A stretch of DNA of 59,613 bases, from positions 1-59,613 of the IMG/VR virus record IMGVR_UViG_3300031578_000031. The stretch is one strand, 5' to 3'. The notes under the pieces were generated by a model, which saw nothing but the letters and a program-made list of their open reading frames with translations, was not told the DNA's origin and searched no databases. Below, piece after piece: positions 36,301 to 44,953 of this stretch. This stretch comes from a virus. Position numbers and translations under genes: made by a program. Numbering within the stretch: the first letter of the stretch is position 1; every line of letters starts with the position of its first letter.

Positions 36301-39300
36301 GGACTATCGGCAGAGGCCTTGGAAGAGATTGAGGATATTTTGGAGCAGGATGTCAAGCTTGAAAAAATCAAGAAGGGCGTTACAGAAAAAGCTTCCGAAA
36401 TAGAGATTGAGCTATCTGAAGATGTAACGCCGGCCAAGGTCGAAGAATTGGCTGAGGAGAACGATAAGCTTCTTGATGAGGCTATCCTCCCTACGGAGCT
36501 AAATGATGCGCTGATAGACCAATTAAGCCAAGGTGGATTGATTAGTATTGATGATGCCCATTATGCTAAAAAGCATTTAAAAGAGCCTAATGAAATTACG
36601 CAAGATTTCTATGACTTAGCTTTATCCAAGTTACCTGAATTTGCCGAAAAACAAAAAACTTCTAAAAAAGCTAAAGCAGAAAGAGCTAAAGCAGAGAAAG
36701 TCACTGGGAAGAAAAAAACAAAACCTACTGAAGAGAAGGCTGAAAAACCAAAAAATGCCAAAGAGAAAAACACTCAACTGGATAAAAAACTCGACATAGC
36801 TAAAACTAAGTTGCAGGATTTGTTGGATAAACTAAAAAATAACGATAAGAGCCAAAAATCAGGTGGGCCTACTATTGGAGAGGTACGTATGGCTGCAATG
36901 ACTTATGGTGCGCTTTATGCTGATAAAATAGCTGAGATTCATGCAGATAATCCGGAAAAGATAAACAAGGCAAATTGGAGACAAGGCATGATTGATACTT
37001 TTGGAGATATTATTAGTCCTTATTTGGATATGATTTTGGGAATGACTACACCTCCATCTGTCCATAATGACACTCCTATCCTATCTGACCATATAGCGAA
37101 TCTCAGGAAGATTGCCAAGGGCAAAGAGGTTGTTATCAATACAGAAACACCTGCTCCGGAAGGAAAGCAGGGCAAGCCAAAGGTAGATGAACGAGTAGGT
37201 AATGAGAGACCTCCTATAACTTATGTGAATTATGAAAAGCTACCAAGCTCAGTAGATGAGTTTATTCCGGAGTCTCGATATGGCACCGAATTAGACAAAC
37301 ATCAACGATTTGCTGTTAATATGGCTTTGACCAATTTCCTATCCAATGGCAAGCGTGGATTCTTATTGTTAGATAGTATGGGAGTTGGTAAGACTCGTCA
37401 AATTATAGCCACTGCTATCGAATATGCGAAACGGACCGGTAAAAAGGTTGTTATCGTAACTCAAAATCAACAAATAATTGATACGGCATTCATGCCGGAT
37501 GCCTTGGCTATGGGGATAGATTTAAGTAAGGAAAACGTTGAGCTTATTACCTATACCCAATTAGAAAAAGCTTCTAAGAATCAGTATGGGCTGGTAATCT
37601 ATGATGAATCCCAAAACTTGAAAAATCCAAGCAAAAGATTTGAAGCAAGTGGAGCAATAGTTAGTACCCATGTCATGTATTCTACGGCTACGCCTGGTGA
37701 TAATATAGGTAATGCTATATATTTCCTATCAGACCTACTTGGTATTTCAAGGGAAGAAATGATGGGGGAATTAGGTATTACTAAAACAAAGGAAGGAACT
37801 TGGGAGCTTCGTGCTAACAAGTCGGAGCTGGATGCCATTACTGCTATCAATGATTACATTCAAAAGAGCTTTGAGGATGGGCAGATTATTCGTAGAGAGT
37901 ACCCTTATTGGGGTACTATTGGAGAAGACATTATACCAATTGACTCTGATCAAGAATTAGAAATTGAAGGAATCAATGCTGCTTATGATGAACAGATAGA
38001 CAAAACGAGACCTAACCAAACATTCTATGATGGCAAAACCGGCCAAATGAAAAACTCCGGTAAAGGTAGGAGAGGTTGGGATAATCGGTATAAAGGCTTA
38101 TCGGATGATGCTGCTAATGTATTGGATGATGACATCATCCGTTCATTGAGGGAGCAAAAAATCAATATGCTTGACAAGCTTGTAGAGACATACAAAGTTA
38201 AAGCTGCTGTTTTGCGTATCAAGGCCAACCTGGCCGAAGGAAAAGCAGTAGTCGTTACATCTCAAAATGTGAACGAGCTAAATATTAAAGGATTAAATGG
38301 CGACATGACTACAACGGAGAAACGCCAATCTTTCCTACAAGAATTAGCAAAAGCCTTAGACAAGGCTGGTATCCCTTATGTAGAAATAAATGCAAAAACT
38401 GACAAGTCAAAAGCAGTTGAGGATTTTCAATCAGGGAAAGTAAATGTAGTAATAGGCTCCATGCAATCTATGTCCACTGGCATTAACTTAGATGATGTTA
38501 CCGGAGACAAGCCAAGGGTATTGTATGTTGCTTCTGCTTCATACGATGCTAATGCATTCAATCAGGTGCAAGGAAGAATTTCTCGTAGGAATACAAAAAC
38601 ACCTGCTGAGACAAATATTCTATATGGCAATACTGCTTCGGAAACAACCAAAAGAGGCAAGGTAGAAAGAAAGACAGGCGTACTTGGAGTATTCCAAGGA
38701 GCCGGATTAGATGCGGATAGTGCCAAGGAAATCGAAGAAAACGATAAATTACGTAAAGGTAAAGCCTTGGATCGCAAAAAACCTTATATCGAAACTTTTG
38801 AGGTAAAGGGGTCTATTGTATCCGGAGGCTTCATCCTGGTAAAGGATTCATTCGACATTAAAAACCTTCTCAAAAATATTGGGGCAAAACCTCATACTAA
38901 ATGGGAGAAACAATCCGATGGTACGAATAAAAAGGTATTCCAAGGGTGGGAGTTCCCAATCAGTCGTAAGGCTGAGATAGAGGAGTTGGTTGAGAAGTAT
39001 AATGCAGGGGAGTTGGATATAAATTATGCCCGAAATTCTAAGGCTAATTTTCAATTTTCTACGATGGCCGGCACAAATGCCAACCGTCAAGTGAATGCTA
39101 CTGCTCCAAAAGGAGGTACTGGCACTGCTCCTCGAATAGACGTATCTGTTATTACCGGTAAAAAGCCAAAACCTATTCGAGAGATTATTGGGGACGTTAG
39201 AAGAGCTTTTACTGTTTACATGAAGTATGGCAAATATCAACCTGGCAGCCGTGCTGCCGGTTCATATCAGGCAGTAAATTCTGCTATCCATGCAGCAACA

Positions 39301-42300
39301 CCTAATGATATAGATGTAATTGCACATGAATTAGGACATCTCCTCGATGATAGGCTAAAAATATCTCCTATGGATGATGCATTAGATACGGAATTGATGG
39401 ATTATTGGGCTTATGGGTCTGCTGCTCCGGCAAGCCATCCAAATCCTCAGCAATATATCCGTTCTGAAGGTATTGCTGAGTATATCCGTGCAATGATATA
39501 CAATCCTGCAGAAGCAAAGTCAAGGTCCCCTATCTTATGGGACTTGGTAATGAATAAATTATCAGAGGCAGAAATTAAAGCGTTAGAGACGTTTTCAGAA
39601 GATGTTAGAACGTTACATGGTGCTGATATTTTAGATCAGATGGCAGCCACTATGCAAGAAACTGAGGCTGATAGAAAAGCTCGAAGTAATGCTTATCAAA
39701 ACAAGAAAAGAGCTTGGGATAATATGATGCGCCGATTTGGATTCAAATCGGATGGAATGTCTAACTTTAATATTACGTGGTGGGATAAGTTGAATCGAAA
39801 TTGGGCAGACAAGTATGCTCCATTTAAAAAATCTATGCGTGAATTGCAGAAGATAAATGGAGTAACAGAGCAAGATATTCTACCGGAAGATAATCCATAC
39901 ACACTCGCAAGGTTATTCTCCGGACTGGGGAGTAAGATTAAGAATATGTTCCAACAAGGAGTTGTTACAATTGGCAAAGATGGACTCGGATATTCTCGAT
40001 TAACTGATTTATCGGATATTAGTAAACAAACCTATTTCAATAATGTCAAGAAAGGTGATATAGTGCAAAAGGGTGACGATAGTTACACTGTTGTTGAGGT
40101 CGAAAAAAAGCCTGGCACTAAGGATTCTGTTAAGATAACTGCATTTAAGAACTATGGGAAGGATGTAGATTCTTCCAAGTCAATTGAAATTGTATTTGGG
40201 TCAAAAGAAGCTACTGAATACAAAAAACAATCGCCTATTACAATGGATTGGCTGTTAGCCCCTATTCAATTGGCTATAAATGGAAAATCATCTAAATATG
40301 GTGCTGTTTCATTTAAGGGTAAAAATGTAGCGATAAGGGATTTTAAGGATTATGTAGGATTCTACATGGTAGCCGAAAGGACTATTGAATTAGCAAACAG
40401 GTTTAATAGAGAGGATGTTCTTACCGGTATAGGTATTGGCATGACAGATTTGGATGCAGCTCAGAAGTTTTTAGATAAGTTTGAAACAGAAGGCCCTGCC
40501 TTTCAGGAACAGGTACAAGAGGCAGCTCGCCGATACCGGATATTCGCTGATTCTATGTTACGATATATGCTTGACTCCGGAAGGATTAGTCAAGAGCAGA
40601 TTGACTTAATTAAGGCCAATAATCTCCAATACGTTGCAATGCAACGGGTACAGGATATGAATCCTGGAGAAGATTTTGATTTTATAGAGTCATCCGGTGG
40701 AGGCCAATTTAGCCTTGACAAAGCTGTAAAAGGTTCAAAGAGAGATAGATTTGACCCTTATGAAAACTTAATGACTAATTTTCATAAGGTAGTGGAGAGT
40801 TCTGACTTGAATCAGATTTATAATGCTTATGTAGATTTGATGAGAAATGATAGGTCTATGTACGAAGGAGATGTAACTCCTACGGCAGATATTGGCCGAC
40901 AAATTCATATAACTCCGACTACTGATATTAGCAACCGGCCAATTATTATTGTTTATAATAAAGGGGTAAAAGAATATTGGGAATTAGATCAAGATGTATA
41001 TGATTCAATTCAGCTAATTTCTCGTAGCATACAATATTCAGATGTTGTTAAATTGTTATTGAAAATAACAGGTGTTTACACCAAGGTTCTTCGTGGAACC
41101 GTTACAAAAAGTCCTATTTTTGCCTATCTAAGAAACTTGCCAAGGGATATTCAAGCAAGATGGGTTCAATCAAGAACAGCAGGGAAAGCAGATATTGCAG
41201 GATTCAGGGAGCATTACTTAAAGTTAGGACTGGATGAGAATACAGTTGAGGGGCTTATTAAAGATTTGAATAAGTCAAAAAAAGAGACTATATCTAACTT
41301 TGAGTTATATGGTGGGGACCAAGCAGGATATTATACAAAGTCTCGTGAACATTACTATGCTGCGATGGATGTAGCTATCAGAAAGATGGCAAAAGAAGGC
41401 AAAATTGTGATAGATTCTCAGACATTATCTGAAGTTTGGGATAACTATGACAATTGGTTAGCAAAGGGGGAGCGTAGCACCCGTGTAGCTGAATATAAAT
41501 CGGCATTCAAATACGCTAAGACGAAATTGAAGTATGACGATTATAATGCATCTTTATATGCAGCATTCCAAGCGAGAGACTTAATGGACTTCGCTGTTGT
41601 TGGGGTTCACATGGATTTCTTTAATAAAATAATTCCGTTCTCGAATGCCTCATTACAAGGTACATTGAGAACGATAAAAGCATTCAAGGAAAATCCAAAA
41701 GGGACTTTATTGAAATGGATGTTGATAAATGGTGCGCCTCATGCTTTGTTCATGGCTTTATCTATGCTTGGCGACTATGAGGATGAGTATGACGAATTGC
41801 CGGCATATCAAAAAGATATGTTCTATAATTTCAAGATACCACAACTTTCTAAGGACTTATGGTTCACTATACCTAAGCCATTTGAGTTAGGTATCACAGG
41901 GACGGCTTTTGAAAGGATGGCTACAATGATTAAAAATGGAGAAACATTCGACAAAGCATTCCAAGGATATAATGGTAGTTTGTACCGTGCCATGATACCG
42001 TTTGCTCCTGAAGATATGCTTGGCCCGTTCAAAGCGATAAATGAAGCAACATCTAACTATTCTGCGTTCTATCAATCGTCAATCATCCCTGGATATGAGG
42101 AACCATTGGCCGTTGGGATGCGAAAAGGGACATCAAAGGCATCTAACCTTGGGAAAGTAATTGGGTCTGCAATGGGATTTGGTGGAGAAGGGGTTGATCC
42201 TCGTAAAGTAGATTATGTTATTAAAAACTGGTTCTCTTATTTTGGGGACTTAGCTATGAAAACATCAGATCTATTCCCAAGCGGAGAAGAAGGTGATACG

Positions 42301-42663
42301 GGTTCTAACGACTTTAACTCAGGTATGTTAGGGGTGCTTAAAGATAGGAATCCCGGCAAGATGCGTTCGGTACAGTATATGTATGACAACATGGGAAAAT
42401 ACAAGCTATGGGATACCAAAGATGGAGAAGGGCTTAAAGCCCAATTGGGAGGTATGAATGATTTGAATACAGGAGAAGCACGGGATGAGCAAACAAAACT
42501 TATTATTGAGTATTCCCGTAATATAGAAAAAAAATGGAAAGCCAATATTCCAATTTATGACAAATTCCTTTTAGGTAAGGATGTAGAAATAAATGGGAAA
42601 ATTTATAATAAAAAAAATACGCACCATGCTAAAAGAGTACGCCATTTTTTGTTTAATAATTAA
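30301..42663 (+). CDS. Giant polyvalent protein: DdrB/ParB-like, helicase, zincin
   Basis: This 4120-residue fusion matches the polyvalent proteins that phages inject. In order: charged N-terminus; hydrophobic region near 580-780; DdrB/ParB-like domain about 1485-1690 (VLQGNGRTEGIK); low-complexity linker to about 2290; superfamily 2 helicase of Strawberry-notch type with Walker A DSMGVGKTR (near 2358), DESQ (near 2435) and motif VI NQVQGRISRR (near 2753); zincin HELGH (3009-3013); and an LPD38-like segment near 3770-3830 (IPFSNASLQG). It probably protects or remodels DNA in the new cell and may process itself or host proteins. No RNA polymerase DxDxD motif was seen. Confidence 0.75.
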   Translation: MPGTPKEERKKMYDLLKSEKEYDGDSFEDFEADFGTAEGQKMLFDHVSKKGLYTKKYEDFVGKYYADVNQEQVTEKKKEQKAAIQEEVGGGWFDVGLPEESTPKDSPKPATILMDPKKAAAQIVNSNEKINSESLNELSKRMGAAFGTNEVWDNNVKNAEKKLNTELSVLEERKAAGDIKDEAIYKKLVEKSQKKHDNTVKVAQDAKLYERKLSNEGIAPPTYLALETLKTMQPEEEWVDKPISDKLFHQIDEMSKKDGSYLSLDLPERADPSMMIIPFSRSAPLADNVDKVLDAEGFTGTERSAMRLHLLQRLVNQPRIDKIETKLAKSLKKLGMPSPAEFEKEASIIQDIQNNVNNQVVKYRANWENQGKVLDDAFKVKSDSYKEQKTLELEGLVAAYQTAFEKGEVSDKVANEAIKKKQEEINAEFKTMYDDYIVKRSAIQEQSAVEYGNIHKLNEESVAKIAKFKEKYKLVDGKFSEEYKEKYQAVVESVWEEQDLIDKSAQADAWNKMNYLQKFETSLQGGFMNLAEMGFGGWKYFAPGAEMPDIGLIDIDIARKNAPAPDLGDFNLHHLYSPDWWVKNLGEQLPIMLPLMGTGGAVMKGVTLGLGTKGATSALSNVLGKYGQLTLQTRQAIGSVFGGGASRYIESYMEGSLTFTESLKDGKSWEESMKNFQTVRDSNLMLMGLDAMQMYMTFAKGPKIMASKAPYSGIPKGLKNAYSFGGKMGIMIFSEGKEEQLQEWFQARVNNPYLSFGAFANSEAGKEVFWVGGMMGVGTSAMFGGFRDRSAIGMINKQVQSYYSMMDSGDVSLDEVENRLHQLGSTIETLKAQGVLSDKEIGNAQEILAHSGRMFNQVYNGILPFEYDSPQFNEYSALTWEHEQLRKKAEQYDKAVPNEDTAVEKELIKSQQENINDRIMEIVSDPKASSYGVDDMPLTKTEFESLVFDPANREALDQGRLTTNDPEILARMRSEGIKEEMFLGNAENVMTELTGSTDFSMENVDDSIMIAEDKLAIAKEEAAKNENSSKYPKFLNAERDAQRNLDDLKYYKGHLEEQQSILDKGVIQTEYTPITNTQDLLDTKKDDVFEGPDGKQWTVVNNSEGRGMMKSEDGKYKVFTASEESIKELEGFRRVSEVAAVTPVVKEDITPAKEEGVVVPEGDGEVILENEDGTPSVTAYTSEENGVTTTRIESEPNKHGHKGMDWFNGELFVKDYGVPEAEILNQLPGAEAISDVNSVVVSEEKIDADGNKSVRITGRYENLNTGTMEDFDIEVPVANLNYTLTPEQKKLIGETIAKAKVEPTPAKEKAPVVEEKTEGEPTTEAKVEPVKEKKGVINVNAPNEQGKLNNKEVNLDVSDENSMYEIFNSIGDNAEIDITRDPKKLDRMLGMPKEFMLGAIENPPKSSVKTGEDLLNNYEIIPGKVKKAGQGYKVTQKIKLVPKQGKSVVTPITETKVEPEPIIEEEEDVEGELQDTPINAAEDVKRGYRVVGGIRYDRPAVIEDMHTGDEIGVRFGPNDKVQAKFAVMEASDVEQSHMKTMPNPKFFVNQPKGRGHGDFMKITGTIKAMALDNEALAYSANAYFGPPVVNTRGEVLQGNGRTEGIKIAYNEYGSNAASYKQYLIDNAAKFGLDPDVIAKMERPMMVRVIDVTDDAGKKLSSFKSSDLEDQGGAKSEAISMVRKVTPEQLDSIISAFEGRLDASKSLKEIVMNIKIINALHKAGAISDQDYSSGVTGSVVSSELADKAVSFFKQLVLEGGIPDLAFHLDQLPFYIMDGIERSTVSLLSTNPLRDIMPDLHIAILGVRDYLFGRKSQNLGKSQTIEDWLNILESDGSTKRDQYTPVELALIEFMVDKTAKQKEIAKLFADYKTAVEPIVGDMFTESFDGISKVEAINQILGTNIDENENRRKELELSRTGETATGVPSKTESTEATTGESGESVSKQPTTTEQERQIDRDESEVEPSEMEMSDVFAEFDRLINSGVDHVIAMDTAMSLAENSGLSAEALEEIEDILEQDVKLEKIKKGVTEKASEIEIELSEDVTPAKVEELAEENDKLLDEAILPTELNDALIDQLSQGGLISIDDAHYAKKHLKEPNEITQDFYDLALSKLPEFAEKQKTSKKAKAERAKAEKVTGKKKTKPTEEKAEKPKNAKEKNTQLDKKLDIAKTKLQDLLDKLKNNDKSQKSGGPTIGEVRMAAMTYGALYADKIAEIHADNPEKINKANWRQGMIDTFGDIISPYLDMILGMTTPPSVHNDTPILSDHIANLRKIAKGKEVVINTETPAPEGKQGKPKVDERVGNERPPITYVNYEKLPSSVDEFIPESRYGTELDKHQRFAVNMALTNFLSNGKRGFLLLDSMGVGKTRQIIATAIEYAKRTGKKVVIVTQNQQIIDTAFMPDALAMGIDLSKENVELITYTQLEKASKNQYGLVIYDESQNLKNPSKRFEASGAIVSTHVMYSTATPGDNIGNAIYFLSDLLGISREEMMGELGITKTKEGTWELRANKSELDAITAINDYIQKSFEDGQIIRREYPYWGTIGEDIIPIDSDQELEIEGINAAYDEQIDKTRPNQTFYDGKTGQMKNSGKGRRGWDNRYKGLSDDAANVLDDDIIRSLREQKINMLDKLVETYKVKAAVLRIKANLAEGKAVVVTSQNVNELNIKGLNGDMTTTEKRQSFLQELAKALDKAGIPYVEINAKTDKSKAVEDFQSGKVNVVIGSMQSMSTGINLDDVTGDKPRVLYVASASYDANAFNQVQGRISRRNTKTPAETNILYGNTASETTKRGKVERKTGVLGVFQGAGLDADSAKEIEENDKLRKGKALDRKKPYIETFEVKGSIVSGGFILVKDSFDIKNLLKNIGAKPHTKWEKQSDGTNKKVFQGWEFPISRKAEIEELVEKYNAGELDINYARNSKANFQFSTMAGTNANRQVNATAPKGGTGTAPRIDVSVITGKKPKPIREIIGDVRRAFTVYMKYGKYQPGSRAAGSYQAVNSAIHAATPNDIDVIAHELGHLLDDRLKISPMDDALDTELMDYWAYGSAAPASHPNPQQYIRSEGIAEYIRAMIYNPAEAKSRSPILWDLVMNKLSEAEIKALETFSEDVRTLHGADILDQMAATMQETEADRKARSNAYQNKKRAWDNMMRRFGFKSDGMSNFNITWWDKLNRNWADKYAPFKKSMRELQKINGVTEQDILPEDNPYTLARLFSGLGSKIKNMFQQGVVTIGKDGLGYSRLTDLSDISKQTYFNNVKKGDIVQKGDDSYTVVEVEKKPGTKDSVKITAFKNYGKDVDSSKSIEIVFGSKEATEYKKQSPITMDWLLAPIQLAINGKSSKYGAVSFKGKNVAIRDFKDYVGFYMVAERTIELANRFNREDVLTGIGIGMTDLDAAQKFLDKFETEGPAFQEQVQEAARRYRIFADSMLRYMLDSGRISQEQIDLIKANNLQYVAMQRVQDMNPGEDFDFIESSGGGQFSLDKAVKGSKRDRFDPYENLMTNFHKVVESSDLNQIYNAYVDLMRNDRSMYEGDVTPTADIGRQIHITPTTDISNRPIIIVYNKGVKEYWELDQDVYDSIQLISRSIQYSDVVKLLLKITGVYTKVLRGTVTKSPIFAYLRNLPRDIQARWVQSRTAGKADIAGFREHYLKLGLDENTVEGLIKDLNKSKKETISNFELYGGDQAGYYTKSREHYYAAMDVAIRKMAKEGKIVIDSQTLSEVWDNYDNWLAKGERSTRVAEYKSAFKYAKTKLKYDDYNASLYAAFQARDLMDFAVVGVHMDFFNKIIPFSNASLQGTLRTIKAFKENPKGTLLKWMLINGAPHALFMALSMLGDYEDEYDELPAYQKDMFYNFKIPQLSKDLWFTIPKPFELGITGTAFERMATMIKNGETFDKAFQGYNGSLYRAMIPFAPEDMLGPFKAINEATSNYSAFYQSSIIPGYEEPLAVGMRKGTSKASNLGKVIGSAMGFGGEGVDPRKVDYVIKNWFSYFGDLAMKTSDLFPSGEEGDTGSNDFNSGMLGVLKDRNPGKMRSVQYMYDNMGKYKLWDTKDGEGLKAQLGGMNDLNTGEARDEQTKLIIEYSRNIEKKWKANIPIYDKFLLGKDVEINGKIYNKKNTHHAKRVRHFLFNN

Positions 42664-42677
42664 ATTTATTATCTTTA
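42648..42677 (+). promoter_or_regulatory. Bacteroidota-type promoter before tailspike
   Basis: TTTG (42648-42651), an 18-base spacer and TATCTTTA (42670-42677) fit the -33/-7 pattern apart from the last base. It overlaps the end of the giant gene and would start transcription about 17 bases before the tailspike ATG at 42701, giving the fibre and lysis genes their own transcript. Confidence 0.5.
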
Positions 42678-42700
42678 CTTAATATAAAGAAAATCATACT

Positions 42701-44614
42701 ATGCTGAGAGTAACAAAATTAAATGGTGAGCCTTTGCTTTTGTCGAACGAAGATGTTGACAGGATAGAAAAATCAAGCGCAACAGATACAATAGTGTATT
42801 ATAGCTCGTCAAAGAAAGAAGTCGTACAAGAAACTCCGGCAGCTATCTATGCTACAATAGGACCAAAAGCAGCATTGCTTGTAACATATTCAAACAATAC
42901 GAGCGTTGTAGCTATATTGATGATGCATGGCATCAAGTCTATTGAAGAGTACCCAGGGAATAAGAGTAGAATATCATTCAACTCTAAAACTCCGCTTGTT
43001 GTAGAAGAATCCTTACCAACATTACAAGCACAGATAGTTTCTGCAGGCGGTGGAGGTGGATGTTTACCTATAAACAATTTTACATGGTCCGGGGCACCAA
43101 ATTACTTGCTTACCATTACGGATTGTGGTAGCCCTTATGTAGTGGATTTGTCAGACTTAGCACCGGACGGTACTGTTGTAGCTGTATTGTATAATCCCCT
43201 TACAAGAGAACTTATCATTGATACAGATGAGCCAAATCAATTTATTGTAACTGTACCTGATTTCTTAGTAGGGAATACAGTATTTGTATCTCCGGATGGT
43301 AGTGATGATCCTCTGACAGGGGGTAAAAGGGAGCGAATTGATAGACAATTCGCTACACCTTGGGCAGCCATTGCCTCTGCTCAATCAGGCGATACCGTAG
43401 TTGTTTATCCAGGCACTTATACGTGGCCCAATCAGGTAACTACACAACGATTGATAAAAAATGGCGTAAATATGTTCTGCCATCCAGGTGTAAAGATAAA
43501 CTTTACATCTACTGCTACGACTACCGGCACTTCCCCTTTTTCTGATGATAACGTTCAAGTGATAGGTGGTATCTATGGACAAGGGGAGTTTACTTTTTTA
43601 GGCACAAGTCCGGGTAACCTGACTATAGCTCTTCAAAACATCAACTCTGAAGTTACGATAGAGTGTAAGACATTCTACAACAGAACCCGACTCACTTGTA
43701 CAGGAGCCAAGAAGTTTATCATGCGTGGGGAGAAACATAGCGGTGGAGATACTTCTATTATACGTATGTTCAATGCTACGGCACAGCCTACCATATTTAT
43801 ACATGGGTTTGATGAAGTAATACAAGACAACACTTATAATCCCTCTACTGCCGGCAATGGTGTCTTCTCCCCTTATCAGCTACGTAACTTTACAGAACAG
43901 GGTAGCATCAATATCAAAGCAAAAAGATTACAGTACAGAACTTCTTTCTTTTCACAGGGATTGTTTTTCTGTCAGCTTCTCTCTTGCCCCGTAAATATAG
44001 ATACGGAAATAGAGTATCTTGGCGATGGTACAGGCTATGATGCTCACTACAACCTTATTGGTAGCTCCGAAGCTTGTAGTGCTTTATGGAATGTAAATGT
44101 TAGTTCTAAAAACCATTCAGGTATGGGATGGCGGTGGGGAGTTGGAGGAGGCGTTGGCCCGAACTATGGCAAGTTTACTTTTACCGGAGTACACAAAACA
44201 CCTATTTCCGGAACTATAAATGCAGCCGGACGAGGAACTTTCGTAGGTATGTCAGCCGGGTCAAAACTTGATATGGAGCTTGACTTACAAGTTGAGAATC
44301 GAACCACTACTCTTGATTATTGGTATGACTGTATTATCAATAGTGCTAACATACACTACATCACCGGCAAGCTTCGCTTTGTCACGCCTGACGTAACAGC
44401 AGCTCCTTTCCGGATACCAAACTCTGCATCAAACGGAGTCCCTTATCTAAAGAATCTTGCAGTAGAAACGGACTCTACCTACCTTGCAGAAGGTGGTGGT
44501 GCGCCACAACTATCTGTTCCTTGTATGAGTGTGTTTAGTAACAAGGGCTTTGATCCTGTACTCCACGCTGCTGCCATCGAACCATTAACTGTATCACCTG
44601 CCGTAAAAGTATAA
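42701..44614 (+). CDS. Tailspike/receptor-binding protein with beta-helix
   Basis: This 637-residue protein has two short beta modules at 1-52 and about 56-112, each ending in a VxExxP motif (QETPAAIYA, EESLPTLQA), which probably attach it to the tail. From about 200 it reads as a right-handed beta-helix: FVSPDGSDDPLTGG then TPWAAIASAQSGDTVVVYPGTY, the usual opening of pectate-lyase-like spikes. Such proteins bind or degrade surface glycans. No catalytic residues can be named by eye. Confidence 0.65.
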   Translation: MLRVTKLNGEPLLLSNEDVDRIEKSSATDTIVYYSSSKKEVVQETPAAIYATIGPKAALLVTYSNNTSVVAILMMHGIKSIEEYPGNKSRISFNSKTPLVVEESLPTLQAQIVSAGGGGGCLPINNFTWSGAPNYLLTITDCGSPYVVDLSDLAPDGTVVAVLYNPLTRELIIDTDEPNQFIVTVPDFLVGNTVFVSPDGSDDPLTGGKRERIDRQFATPWAAIASAQSGDTVVVYPGTYTWPNQVTTQRLIKNGVNMFCHPGVKINFTSTATTTGTSPFSDDNVQVIGGIYGQGEFTFLGTSPGNLTIALQNINSEVTIECKTFYNRTRLTCTGAKKFIMRGEKHSGGDTSIIRMFNATAQPTIFIHGFDEVIQDNTYNPSTAGNGVFSPYQLRNFTEQGSINIKAKRLQYRTSFFSQGLFFCQLLSCPVNIDTEIEYLGDGTGYDAHYNLIGSSEACSALWNVNVSSKNHSGMGWRWGVGGGVGPNYGKFTFTGVHKTPISGTINAAGRGTFVGMSAGSKLDMELDLQVENRTTTLDYWYDCIINSANIHYITGKLRFVTPDVTAAPFRIPNSASNGVPYLKNLAVETDSTYLAEGGGAPQLSVPCMSVFSNKGFDPVLHAAAIEPLTVSPAVKV

Positions 44615-44617
44615 TTC

Positions 44618-44953
44618 ATGGATTTATGTATAACAGAGTTAAATGAAAGTGTGCTGTATAAGCACCACCAAAATGGAACCAAAGAATCTGTGGTTATTAC
44701 CGCAGATAGTTATCCTAAAATACAAGCATTCTTAAAAGAATGTTGCGAGATGGTACAGACAAGCTCTGTAACTGTACTTGATAAGTATTTAGGTTATGAG
44801 CTTTTTATACAGGTGCCTGATTATGAAGGAGAACTTATGCCTAACGCTGCCACTGTTCTATATAGTAATCCAGGGGCAGATATTCAAGGCTATGAATTAC
44901 TAACTAACGAGGTCAAGGCTGAACTTGATGCGCTCGTTGCATTGATACCATAA
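44618..44953 (+). CDS. Hypothetical protein in the fibre cluster
   Basis: This 111-residue protein is unrecognised. It starts three bases after the tailspike stop and overlaps the next fibre gene (TAATG), so it is made with them. A fibre chaperone or adaptor role is possible. The sequence is mixed (TELNESVLYKHHQNGTKESVVITADSY) and ends in an acidic/hydrophobic helix. Confidence 0.5.
   Translation: MDLCITELNESVLYKHHQNGTKESVVITADSYPKIQAFLKECCEMVQTSSVTVLDKYLGYELFIQVPDYEGELMPNAATVLYSNPGADIQGYELLTNEVKAELDALVALIP

Noticed and set aside
30301-42663. Giant gene as a virion RNA polymerase of crAss-like type
   Set aside because: No DxDxD catalytic motif was seen. The helicase, ParB-like and zincin features fit a polyvalent injected protein better.
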